Assembly: GCF_014287585.1 (NCBI RefSeq)
Contig: NZ_JACOOJ010000006.1
Location: 1 to 64,000 of the forward strand
Direction of reading: 5' to 3'
Origin: Parabacteroides hominis
GTDB taxonomy: Bacteria > Bacteroidota > Bacteroidia > Bacteroidales > Tannerellaceae
Length of the DNA stretch: 64,000 nt
Of the stretch, positions 52,963 through 61,449 are shown in pieces (position 1 is the stretch's first letter; each line of letters starts with the position of its first letter). Both the position numbers and the translations under genes were made by a program. The notes below the pieces were generated by a model. It worked only from the letters and a program-made list of their open reading frames with translations, searched no databases and was not told the DNA's origin.

Positions 52963-55167
52963 ATGAAACATTATTTCCTGTTGCTGCTGTTGATCGGATG
53001 TATCGCTTCCGGCCGGGCCGAATCCGGCTGGAAAGCCCATTGGATCAATACGGAACGTTGCCAGAGCGCGACGAATACCTGGCTGGCTTTCCGTAAAACC
53101 GTCCATATAGACAAGGTCCCGCAAACACTTACCGCCCGCATCGCTGCCGATAGCAAATACTGGTTGTGGATAAACGGCCGCTTAGTCGTCTTCGAAGGCG
53201 GATTGAAACGGGGGCCTTCCCCATACGACACCTATTACGATCCGGTCGAGATCGCGCCCTATCTGCAAAGCGGCGAGAATACGATTGCCGTGCTGGTCTG
53301 GCATTTCGGCAAGAGCGGGTTCAGCCATGTGAACAGCGGCCTGGCTGCTTTGCTGTTCGAAGCGGTCGCTCCCGGAATCGAGATCGTTTCCGACAAGAGC
53401 TGGCAATGCGCCGTATATGAAGCCTATCAGAATACAGATGCTCCCCATCCGAATTACCGCCTGCCGGAAAGCAACATCCGCTTCGATGCCCGGATGGAGA
53501 TGTCCGGATGGAACCGGCCCGGTTATACGGGCAAGATGCCGAATGCCGAGATCATTTCGCCTGTCGGTGTCGCCCCTTTAGGCAAGTTGGTCGAGCGTCC
53601 GATACCCTTATGGAAAGACTACGGCTTGAAACCGTATGCCAGTGTCCGCCGGTCGGCTGCCGGCGATACGCTTTATTGCCGCTTGCCTTATAACAGCCAA
53701 GTGACTCCTTACCTGAAAGTGGAAGCTCCTGCCGGCAAGGTGATCCATATCCGGACGGACAACTACGAGGGCGGTTCCCAATACAACGTCCGCGCCGAAT
53801 ATATCACGCGCGACGGTGTGCAGGAATATGAGAACTACGGCTGGATGAACGGCCATGAGATGCAATATATCCTGCCGGAAGGCGTGAAGGTGTTGGACGT
53901 GAAATTCAGGGAGACCGGCTACAATGCCGAATTTACGGGTTCTTTCAGTTGCAACGATCCGTTTATGAACGAACTCTGGAAACGTTCGGTCCGTACCTTA
54001 TATATAACGATGCGCGACAGCTATATGGATTGTCCGGATCGCGAACGGGCGCAATGGTGGGGCGACGAGGTGAACGAATTGGGCGAGGCCTTCTATGCCC
54101 TTTCTCCCTCCAGCCATAAACTGGCGTTGAAAGGCATCCACGAGCTGATGAACTGGCAACGCGAAGACGGCGTGATCTTCTCTCCGGCCCCGGCGGGCAA
54201 CTGGCGGAAGGAATTGCCGTTGCAAATGCTGGCATCCGTAGGCTGGTACGGTTTCTACACCCAGTATTATTATAGCGGCGACAGCAGTTTCGTGGCCGGC
54301 ATTTATGACCGCATGCACCGCTACCTGCACGAGGTATGGCAAGTCGGCAAGAGCGGCCTGGTCGTCGAGCGCGACGGCGATTGGAGCTGGGGTGACTGGG
54401 GCGAGAACATCGACATGGGCGTATTGTCCAATTGCTGGTATTACTTGGCGTTGAAGGCAGAGAAGGCTTTTGCCCTCCAACTCGGCAAGACGGCTGATGC
54501 CGAAGAGATCAGCCGCATGATGTATAGCATCGAGAAATGCTTCGACACGAAGTTCTGGACAGGATCAGCCTATCGCTCCCCCGGCTATAAGGGAGAAACG
54601 GACGACCGTGCGCAGGCGATGGCCGTCGTTTCCGGCCTGGCTTCCGCCGATAAATACCCTGCCTTAGTTAAAGTCTTGAAGAAGGAATATCATGCCAGCC
54701 CGTATATGGAGAAGTATGTGCTCGAAGCCTTGTTCCGGATGGATGAACCGGCGTTTGCCTTAGAAAGGATTAAACAGCGTTATACGAAAATGATGAATTA
54801 CCCCGAATATACGACCCTGTTCGAAGGATGGGGAATCGGCCCGGACGGTTTCGGCGGCGGCACGATCAACCATGCTTGGAGCGGCGGCCCGCTGACCTTG
54901 TTGAGCCAGAAAGTATGCGGTGTAGAACCGACTTCCCCAGGTTTCCGCTCCTTCAAAGTCTGCCCGCAGATGGGAACCCTGACCGATGCCTCCGCCACGA
55001 TCGACACGCATTTCGGCAAGATCGAGGTGTCGCTGAAGCGAAAGGGAAAAAAGATTCAGGTCGCCCTTTCCGTCCCCGAAGGGACGGCTGCCGAAGTCCC
55101 GGTGTCGAAAAGCCGGATGGAACGGTTGGAAGCAGGCGAACACTCGTTTGTCATTCCTGTGTTATAA
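52963..55167 (+). CDS. GH78-like alpha-L-rhamnosidase family protein
   Basis: A 734-residue exported protein with a signal peptide (MKHYFLLLLLIGCIASGRAE). A short N-terminal binding domain (WLWINGRLVVFEGGLKRGPSPYDTYYDPV) is followed by a beta-sandwich and the six-hairpin barrel (MRDSYMDCPDRERAQWWGDEVN) and a C-terminal domain (HAWSGGPLTLLSQKV). The CPDRERAQWWGDE segment replaces the usual CPQRxERxGWTGDA, so it belongs to a divergent branch and may cleave another rhamnoside or a related sugar. It is the last gene of the run, 11 nt after the GH78 lipoprotein, and ends before a shared terminator. Confidence 0.87.
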   Translation: MKHYFLLLLLIGCIASGRAESGWKAHWINTERCQSATNTWLAFRKTVHIDKVPQTLTARIAADSKYWLWINGRLVVFEGGLKRGPSPYDTYYDPVEIAPYLQSGENTIAVLVWHFGKSGFSHVNSGLAALLFEAVAPGIEIVSDKSWQCAVYEAYQNTDAPHPNYRLPESNIRFDARMEMSGWNRPGYTGKMPNAEIISPVGVAPLGKLVERPIPLWKDYGLKPYASVRRSAAGDTLYCRLPYNSQVTPYLKVEAPAGKVIHIRTDNYEGGSQYNVRAEYITRDGVQEYENYGWMNGHEMQYILPEGVKVLDVKFRETGYNAEFTGSFSCNDPFMNELWKRSVRTLYITMRDSYMDCPDRERAQWWGDEVNELGEAFYALSPSSHKLALKGIHELMNWQREDGVIFSPAPAGNWRKELPLQMLASVGWYGFYTQYYYSGDSSFVAGIYDRMHRYLHEVWQVGKSGLVVERDGDWSWGDWGENIDMGVLSNCWYYLALKAEKAFALQLGKTADAEEISRMMYSIEKCFDTKFWTGSAYRSPGYKGETDDRAQAMAVVSGLASADKYPALVKVLKKEYHASPYMEKYVLEALFRMDEPAFALERIKQRYTKMMNYPEYTTLFEGWGIGPDGFGGGTINHAWSGGPLTLLSQKVCGVEPTSPGFRSFKVCPQMGTLTDASATIDTHFGKIEVSLKRKGKKIQVALSVPEGTAAEVPVSKSRMERLEAGEHSFVIPVL

Positions 55168-55193
55168 TATTGTCATTCCGGAATAAAATAGGG

Positions 55194-55220
55194 AAAAGAG
55201 GGCGTTCAGCCCTCTTTTTT
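55194..55220. terminator. Bidirectional terminator between the rhamnosidase and HU-like genes
   Basis: AAAAGAGGGC (55194-55203) pairs with GCCCTCTTTT (55209-55218) around a 5-nt loop, with T runs usable on both strands. It contains the stop codon of the minus-strand HU-like gene. Confidence 0.85.
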
Positions 55221-55838
55221 GCGTATATACACTTTGTGTTTCCCGCTGCCTGAGAAGGTGATCCCGCTGGATGGGGCATGGCGGAAACGTTGTAGTTCCA
55301 ATGTCGCGCTTGTCCGTTTCAGCCCGGTGATGCGCATATAGTCGGACACGTGCATGACGTGATGCTCATCCAAAAACCGTAAAGCCTGTGCGAGGCGCTC
55401 CTCCTCTGCGTAGGGCGACGACTTGATGCGGCTTGTCCCGCCACGCGTGAGCTTGCACCGCCGGTTGGTGTCGCGCACTAATTTCTTGTCCGCCCGGAAG
55501 CTGACCCCGTTCACCTTAAGGCTCTGTGCGTTCCGTTGCGGCTCTCCTTCCGCCAACGTGTCTATCTCTTTGTCTTTCACTACACCTAATTTGGGTTTGA
55601 ACGTCCCGATCCCTTCGAGCGTCACCGACCGTCCGTCAGCCATGCACCGTGCCAGTTGTTCCGCCACGGCGGTCATTACCGACACCACACTTGCCCGGCT
55701 CAGCCCCGATCCGGGATAGGCGATCTCATCCATAAATTGGTTCGCGTCGATGTTTTCTTCTATCTTCATCCTGTAGTACACGCGCTTCTCGCCCTTGCCG
55801 TCCAGGTCATTCATTTCCTGTGTGATATATCTTGCCAT
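55206..55838 (-). CDS. HU-like DNA-binding protein with C-terminal winged helix
   Basis: A 210-residue protein. The N-terminal ~130 residues are an HU-HIG-type domain (RVYYRMKIEENIDANQFMDEIAYPGSGLSRASVVSVMTAVAEQL, then the beta-arm start VTLEGIGTFKPKLGV). The C-terminal ~80 residues form a helix-turn-helix-like region (QALRFLDEHHVMHVSDYMRITGLKRTSATLELQRF) ending in a basic tail HKVYIRKKEG. The start at 55838 is chosen because a minus-strand TATATTTG box lies at 55904-55897 and longer frames begin upstream of it. It should bind DNA; the four 21-bp repeats just upstream may be its own operator, which is inference. Confidence 0.85.
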   Translation of the reverse strand: MARYITQEMNDLDGKGEKRVYYRMKIEENIDANQFMDEIAYPGSGLSRASVVSVMTAVAEQLARCMADGRSVTLEGIGTFKPKLGVVKDKEIDTLAEGEPQRNAQSLKVNGVSFRADKKLVRDTNRRCKLTRGGTSRIKSSPYAEEERLAQALRFLDEHHVMHVSDYMRITGLKRTSATLELQRFRHAPSSGITFSGSGKHKVYIRKKEG

Positions 55839-55935
55839 AACTGCTGTATATAAATTATTTCGAATGTTATGAGAAAATCTTTTCGCTCTCTGCATACAAA
55901 TATAGTTATATGGCATGGTATTTCCTAATTTTGGC

Positions 55936-56019
55936 CGGTGATTATGTAATCACCACCGGAGATTATATAATTGTCGGCGGTGATTTTATAATCAGCGGCG
56001 GTGATTACAGAATTGTATG
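55936..56019. repeat. Four tandem 21-bp repeats with palindromic cores
   Basis: Units begin at 55936, 55957, 55978 and 55999, each exactly 21 bp with the pattern CGGTGATTATATAATC plus five bases. The core GATTA-tn-TAATC is palindromic in the first units and decays in the fourth. A 21-bp period is two helical turns, so all cores face the same side of the helix. The array starts 32 bp upstream of the -7 box of the HU-like gene. Confidence 0.85.
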
Positions 56020-56149
56020 TGGTTTAGTGAAAAATAGGAGGCTATCGGGGGGATTTTCAAAAATTGATACTGGAATTGCAGGGGAGATAGAAATAGAATA
56101 AAAACTGCATTTAAACCATCTTTTCTAACAATCCAAACCAATACATGTG

Positions 56150-56179
56150 TTGTATAGCATCTTTATATTGCCTACTTTT
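56150..56179 (+). promoter_or_regulatory. Promoter of the NUC1 nuclease gene
   Basis: TTG (56150-56152) and TACTTTTG (56172-56179) are 19 bp apart, a good Bacteroidales promoter about 33 nt before the start codon. Confidence 0.7.
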
Positions 56180-56211
56180 GCGCCCAATAGGAATAGGTTT
56201 TATCAAGAGAG

Positions 56212-57183
56212 ATGGCAAAAAGAAAAAGCGCAAGGAAACCGCGGAAAAAGGTTCAAAAGACTTCGTCCTTCCTTTCCACTGTGAAGCGGATGTTTATTGG
56301 AGCCTTTATCGTAGTGGCTTGTTTTATAGGATTTCTGTTTATATATGATTATTTTGCTCCGGCGACAGGCCGTAAACCGGTGGCTTTGGAGAAAAACGCA
56401 CAGGAAAAACCGCCTGTGAAGGAAGTCCCCGTAAAAGAAATTTCAGCAAAGAAAGCCCCTGCCAAATCTTCCACAAAGACATTTAAAATCCCTGCAGGCA
56501 CAGAGATACCCCGCTTAAAGGTGAAACGCCAGGAGCAGGTAATCAAGCATGAGGGATATACGGTCTCTTATAATTCCGAATATCGTATTGCCAACTGGGT
56601 CGCATACGAATTGACAGCGACGGAAGCCAAAAGCAAAAAGACGGAACGTTCTAACAAGTTTGTTTCAGACCCGTTGGTAAAAGGCGCGACGGCAACCAAT
56701 GAAGATTATACACGCACAGGCTACGACCGGGGGCATCTGGCTCCGGCAGGCGATATGAAATGGTCTGCAAAAGCCATGCGCGAATCCTTCTATCTGAGTA
56801 ATATCTGCCTGCAGAAACCGAAATTGAACCGGGGCATCTGGAAAGAGCTGGAAGAACAATGCCGTTTGTGGGCGTTGGACAACGGTTCGCTACTGATTGT
56901 TACGGGACCGGTCATTGCAGGCGATATGGAGCGGCTGGGGAAAAATAGGGTAGCGATCCCCAAATCTTTTTATAAAGTAGTATGTTATCATACGGAGAAA
57001 GGTTATAAAAGTATCGGATTCCTTTTCGAGAACAGGGATTATAAAGATAATTCGCTGAAATCGATGGCGATACCTGTCGACAGCGTGGAAAAGGTAACAG
57101 GCATTGACTTCTTCCCGTCTATCCCCGACGATCAGGAGAAAGAAATGGAGAAGGCGGTCGACTGGAGCAGTTGGTCGTTTTAA
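56212..57183 (+). CDS. Membrane-anchored DNA/RNA non-specific endonuclease (NUC1 family)
   Basis: A 323-residue nuclease. A very basic N-terminus (MAKRKSARKPRKKVQ) is followed by one membrane helix at about 28-48 (MFIGAFIVVACFIGFLFIYDY), a Lys/Pro/Ala-rich linker, and the NUC1 domain from about residue 95. The active site is YDRGHLAPAGDM (His175 in DRGH), and SNICLQKPKLNRGIWKELE supplies the metal-binding asparagine. The type II topology places the nuclease outside the inner membrane. It could degrade incoming or released nucleic acid. It is monocistronic. Confidence 0.9.
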   Translation: MAKRKSARKPRKKVQKTSSFLSTVKRMFIGAFIVVACFIGFLFIYDYFAPATGRKPVALEKNAQEKPPVKEVPVKEISAKKAPAKSSTKTFKIPAGTEIPRLKVKRQEQVIKHEGYTVSYNSEYRIANWVAYELTATEAKSKKTERSNKFVSDPLVKGATATNEDYTRTGYDRGHLAPAGDMKWSAKAMRESFYLSNICLQKPKLNRGIWKELEEQCRLWALDNGSLLIVTGPVIAGDMERLGKNRVAIPKSFYKVVCYHTEKGYKSIGFLFENRDYKDNSLKSMAIPVDSVEKVTGIDFFPSIPDDQEKEMEKAVDWSSWSF

Positions 57184-57330
57184 TGCATCCTATCCGGAAA
57201 ATTATCGGAGGATACGCTTTGAAATCCGGTGGAAACCGGAACAATAGAATTTAAAAAGATGTTGTATTCCTATGGTGTAGAACTAAGGTATGCAATTAAT
57301 AATCAGAATATAATAATAACAAATAACTAA

Positions 57331-58392
57331 ATGCAAGTTATCATGAATGGTAAATTAATCCCCGTTTTTGTATTGGCAGCATTGATGTCGTGTAGTCAGC
57401 CGCCGGTGAAGGAGCAAGGTCCCCGTCCGGTAAAGCTGACGGAAGTGACCTCATTGAATCTTGTGGAAAAGTCGTTTAGCGGCGTCGTATCGCCGGACCA
57501 GTTCAGCGACCTGGCCTTTAAAATGTCCGGACCGCTGATTTCGCTGAATGTAGATGAAGGGCAAAAAGTCCGTACGGGACAGGTCGTGGCAGAGATCGAC
57601 CCGCAGGACTTCAAATGGGAATATGAAGCGAAGAAGGCCTCTTTTCAAACAGCCGAAGCACAGTTGCAACGTGCTGAGAGGCTGTTATCCAAACAGGCTA
57701 TTTCCAAACAGGAATATGAAACGACCGAAGCCTCCTATTCAAATGCAAAGGCTGCATTCGAATATGCGCAGAACCAGTTGGAACAAACCAAGCTGCGTGC
57801 TCCGTTCGATGGTTTCATCCAGAAGAAATATGTGGAGAACTATCAGAAGGTGCAGGCAGGCCAGGGTATTGTCTGCCTGATCAACCCGAACAAGTTGCAG
57901 ATCCAGTACACGATGCCGGAGACGAACATCACTTATTTCTCTACTCCTTATCATATCTATGTGGAGTTTGACAACTACAAGGGAATCCGTTTCAAGGCAA
58001 AGGTCAAGGAATATGTGGAAGCGTCTCCCGATGGTTCCGGCGTTCCCGTCTTCCTGTATATCGACGATCCCGAATTTAATCTGGACAAATACAAAGTTGC
58101 CGTCGGTTTCTCTTGTCGTGTGGTCCTGCATATCGAGAGTGAAAGTTTCAACGAAGGAGCGGTGTTAGCGCCTCTTTCCGCCATTGTAGCCAGCGAAGAA
58201 AATAACGACAAATTTGTATTTGTCTATAATGCCCAGTCACAAAAGGTCGAACGTCGCCAGGTTGAAGAGGCCGAACTGGTGGGAAAAGACAATGTCGTGA
58301 TCACCAAAGGACTGAAGGCCGGCGACCAGGTCGTTTCTGCCGGAGCTACCCGCCTGGTTGAAGGGCAACAGGTAAAAGTATTAACAGATTAA
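57331..58392 (+). CDS. RND efflux periplasmic adaptor (membrane fusion protein)
   Basis: A 353-residue periplasmic adaptor. The lipoprotein signal reads NGKLIPVFVLAALMSCS; the ATG at 57343 is also a possible start. The barrel-sandwich half begins GPLISLNVDEGQKVRTGQVVAEIDPQDF, a coiled-coil hairpin follows (KASFQTAEAQLQRAERLLSKQAIS to NAKAAFEYAQNQLEQTKLRAPFDGFI), and then the beta-barrel and membrane-proximal parts. It links the RND pump to TolC. It is first of a three-gene operon, 12 nt before the pump gene. Confidence 0.93.
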   Translation: MQVIMNGKLIPVFVLAALMSCSQPPVKEQGPRPVKLTEVTSLNLVEKSFSGVVSPDQFSDLAFKMSGPLISLNVDEGQKVRTGQVVAEIDPQDFKWEYEAKKASFQTAEAQLQRAERLLSKQAISKQEYETTEASYSNAKAAFEYAQNQLEQTKLRAPFDGFIQKKYVENYQKVQAGQGIVCLINPNKLQIQYTMPETNITYFSTPYHIYVEFDNYKGIRFKAKVKEYVEASPDGSGVPVFLYIDDPEFNLDKYKVAVGFSCRVVLHIESESFNEGAVLAPLSAIVASEENNDKFVFVYNAQSQKVERRQVEEAELVGKDNVVITKGLKAGDQVVSAGATRLVEGQQVKVLTD

Positions 58393-58403
58393 GCTGATAA
58401 ACA

Positions 58404-61400
58404 ATGAATCTTCCAGTATATTCCTTAGAGAATAAGAAGATTATATATTTCTTTTTGGCAGTGATGCTGATCGGGGGTATATATTCTTTCTTTAAATTGC
58501 CGAAGAAGGAGGACTCGCCTTTCGTAATCAAGCAGGCTGTTTTGGTTACGCAATATCCGGGTGCTACTCCTCAGGAGGTAGAAAAATTGATAACGGAACC
58601 TATCGAGAGGGAAATTCAGTCCATGTCGGATGTTTTTCAGATCAAGTCTGAATCTTATTTCGGCATGTCGAAGATCTCGATCGAGTTGCAGCCCACTTTA
58701 GCCCCGGATTATATGCCGGTCAAGTGGGACGAATTGCGTCGTAAGGTGTCTAACATACAACCCCGCCTTCCGAGCGGGGCCTCCGCCATTAACGTGAGTG
58801 ACGACTTCGGGGACGTGTTCGGTATCTATTACGCCCTGACTGCCGATGAAGGTTTTACCTACGACGATATGCGCGACTGGGCGCAGAAGATCAAGACCGA
58901 GCTGACCCCTATCTTAGGCGTGCAGAAGGTCTACCTGTTTGCGGAACAAACGCAGGTCGTGAATGTGCGTATCTCCGTACCCAAACTGGCGAACTTGGGG
59001 ATCGACCCTAATTCGATCCAGCAAGTCCTGCAAACGCAGAACCTCCTGGTCAATACCGGCGAGATCATGACCGGGACTTATCAGCTTCGCGTGCGTGCCG
59101 AAGGTACTTATAAAAGTATAGAAGATATACGCGACCAGTTGATCGTCACCAAAGGCGGCGGCGAGGTGCGCCTGGGCGATATCGCCACCATCGAACGTGG
59201 TTATATGGACCCGCCTTCCAACCTGATGCGTGTGGATGGCAAACGGGCTATCGGTATCGGTGTGGCTACGGGTGCGAAAGACGATGTGGTAGCTGTCGGC
59301 GATGCGGTTGCCGCCCATCTGAAAGAGATGGAGCAGCTTTTCCCGATCGGCATGGAACTGAAAACCATCTATCCGGAAAACCAGATCGCCAACGATGCGA
59401 ATAACGGTTTTATCCTGAACCTGATCGAATCGTTGCTCATCGTAATTGTGATCATCTTCCTTGTGATGGGATCGCGTGCCGGAATGCTGGTGGGCAGTTC
59501 GCTGCTTTTCTCGGTCGGCGGTACGTTGCTGATCATGTTGATCTGGGGTGTCGGGCTGAACCGTACGTCTCTTGCCGCTTTCATTATCGCGATGGGTATG
59601 CTGGTGGATAACGCGATTGTGGTGACCGATAACGCGCAGGTCGGCATCAAGCGCGGCCTGTCACGCTACCAGGCGTTGGTCGACGGAGCCACCAAGCCGC
59701 AATGGGCCTTGTTGGGCGCGACCTTTATCGCTGTTTGTTCTTTCCTGCCGATGTACTTGGCGCCGGCTTCAGTGGCCGAGATCGTCAAGCCGTTGTTTAT
59801 CGTGCTTGCTGTCTCATTAGGCCTGAGCTGGGTGTTGGCTTTGACACAGACAACGACATTCGGCAACTTTATCCTGAAAGAGGCGAAACCGGGTGAATCC
59901 AAAGACCCGTATGACACGAAGCTGTATCATAAATTCGAAAAAGTGCTGGGACGCCTGATCAAACGCCGTTATATTACGCTGGCCTCGGTTGTGGCGACAC
60001 TGTTCCTGTCCCTGTTTATCATGAGCATCATGCCGCAGAGCTTCTTCCCGATCATGAACAAGCCGTATTTCCGTGCCGACCTGATCTTCCCGGAAGGTTA
60101 CGGTATCGATGATGTGGAAAGGAATGTGATCAAGATCGAAGAATATCTGAAGAACAACGAGAATATCAAATCCTATTCGTTCACGTTGGGAGGCTCGCCG
60201 GTGCGTTATTACCTGGCAAGTTCTTCTATCGGCCCGAAGCCGAACTTCGCCAATGTCCTGATCGAAACGAAGGATGCGAAAGATGCGCAGGGCGAGGAAA
60301 ACAAGTTCTATGAATATATGGTAGCCAACTATCCGGACATCCTGACGCGTTCCGCTTTGTTCGCATTGTCTCCCGTGCCTGATGCCGCTATCGAGATCGG
60401 TTTCGTAGGCGATAATATCGATACGCTGGTGGCCTTGACGCAACGTGCACAGGAGATCGCCCGCAAGAACGAGATGGTGATGGAAGTGCGCAACAGTTGG
60501 GGAAACAAGGTTCCGGTATGGAAACCGTTGTACTCGCAGGAGAAAGGCCTCCGCTTAGGTATCACCCGCCAGCAGATGGCCTATTCGCTTCGTTCGGCTA
60601 CAAATGGTGTGCCGCTGGGCGAATATCGCGAAGGGGATGTGTTTATGCCGATCCTGCTGAAAGATGCTGACCGGGATTCCATGAACCTGAACGACATCAA
60701 GACTTTGCCGGTCTATAGTGCCAAAGGCCGTTCCGTGAAAGTAGAGCAGGTGATCGACGACTTCTCGCTCGATTATGAATATAGCGTTGTGAAGCGTTAC
60801 AATCGCCAACGTTATATGATGATGCAGTGCGAACCGAAGCGCGGCGCCAATACAATGGCTGCTTTCAGCCAGTTGTGGCAACAGATCGAACAAGAGGTAC
60901 AAGTGCCTGAAGGCTATAAGCTGCAATATTTCGGCGAGCAGTCCGAGCAGGATAAGGGTAACAAGGCGATTGCCGCCAACATCCCGTTGATGTTCGGTCT
61001 GATCTATATCACCCTGCTGTTCCTGTTCCCGAAATACTATCGTAAGCCGGTCTTGATCATGTGTATGTTGCCGTTGATCTTCATCGGTGTGGTATTGGGA
61101 TTGCTGGTCTTCGGCAAGTCGCTCGATTTCTTTGCCATGTTAGGTCTGTTAGGTCTGATCGGTATGAATATCAAGAATGCGATCGTGCTGGTAGACGAGA
61201 TCGGTTTGCAGCTTAACAGCGGCTTGGCGCCGGTGAATGCTGTTATCGAGGCGACTAAAACCCGTATCGTTCCGGTGACGATGGCATCGGGGACAACGAT
61301 CTTAGGTATGTTGCCGTTGCTGGGCGATGCCATGTTTGCCGGTATGGCGGCGACGATTATGGGAGGTCTGTTCGTTTCGACTATCCTGACCATTTTCGTC

Positions 61401-61445
61401 CTTCCGGTGACCTATTGTATATTCTTTAAGATTAAATCGGTATAA
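58404..61445 (+). CDS. RND family efflux pump permease
   Basis: A 1013-residue inner membrane proton-driven transporter of the AcrB/HAE1 superfamily. It has twelve predicted helices in two repeats, with the large periplasmic loops after helix 1 and helix 7. The proton-relay aspartate lies in GMLVDNAIVVTDNAQVG (Asp402). PGATPQEVEKLITEPIEREI is the porter-domain opening. The second half has GLLGLIGMNIKNAIVLVDEI. It is slightly shorter than AcrB (1049). Substrate is unknown; drugs, bile acids or lipids are all possible. Confidence 0.93.
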   Translation: MNLPVYSLENKKIIYFFLAVMLIGGIYSFFKLPKKEDSPFVIKQAVLVTQYPGATPQEVEKLITEPIEREIQSMSDVFQIKSESYFGMSKISIELQPTLAPDYMPVKWDELRRKVSNIQPRLPSGASAINVSDDFGDVFGIYYALTADEGFTYDDMRDWAQKIKTELTPILGVQKVYLFAEQTQVVNVRISVPKLANLGIDPNSIQQVLQTQNLLVNTGEIMTGTYQLRVRAEGTYKSIEDIRDQLIVTKGGGEVRLGDIATIERGYMDPPSNLMRVDGKRAIGIGVATGAKDDVVAVGDAVAAHLKEMEQLFPIGMELKTIYPENQIANDANNGFILNLIESLLIVIVIIFLVMGSRAGMLVGSSLLFSVGGTLLIMLIWGVGLNRTSLAAFIIAMGMLVDNAIVVTDNAQVGIKRGLSRYQALVDGATKPQWALLGATFIAVCSFLPMYLAPASVAEIVKPLFIVLAVSLGLSWVLALTQTTTFGNFILKEAKPGESKDPYDTKLYHKFEKVLGRLIKRRYITLASVVATLFLSLFIMSIMPQSFFPIMNKPYFRADLIFPEGYGIDDVERNVIKIEEYLKNNENIKSYSFTLGGSPVRYYLASSSIGPKPNFANVLIETKDAKDAQGEENKFYEYMVANYPDILTRSALFALSPVPDAAIEIGFVGDNIDTLVALTQRAQEIARKNEMVMEVRNSWGNKVPVWKPLYSQEKGLRLGITRQQMAYSLRSATNGVPLGEYREGDVFMPILLKDADRDSMNLNDIKTLPVYSAKGRSVKVEQVIDDFSLDYEYSVVKRYNRQRYMMMQCEPKRGANTMAAFSQLWQQIEQEVQVPEGYKLQYFGEQSEQDKGNKAIAANIPLMFGLIYITLLFLFPKYYRKPVLIMCMLPLIFIGVVLGLLVFGKSLDFFAMLGLLGLIGMNIKNAIVLVDEIGLQLNSGLAPVNAVIEATKTRIVPVTMASGTTILGMLPLLGDAMFAGMAATIMGGLFVSTILTIFVLPVTYCIFFKIKSV

Positions 61446-61449
61446 TAAT

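Larger units (their letters stand above)
55839..56211. other. 373-bp intergenic region with tandem repeats and two divergent promoters
   Basis: It contains the minus-strand -7 box of the HU-like gene (55904-55897), the 4 x 21-bp array (55936-56019) and the plus-strand promoter of the nuclease gene (56150-56179). A 63-codon frame at 55910-56101 crosses the array, but is not called as a gene. Confidence 0.6.

Noticed and set aside
53963..54480. Antisense frames within the third rhamnosidase gene
   Set aside because: Composition-driven shadows without domain features.
55936..56019. Tandem repeats considered as a CRISPR array
   Set aside because: The units are contiguous without spacers and no cas gene is in the window.
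55910..56101. Small 63-codon frame with a GDYxIxx repeat considered as a gene
   Set aside because: The repeat period is a multiple of three, so any frame gives a peptide repeat; the rest of the frame has no features and it lies on promoter-like DNA between divergent genes. Kept only as a note.
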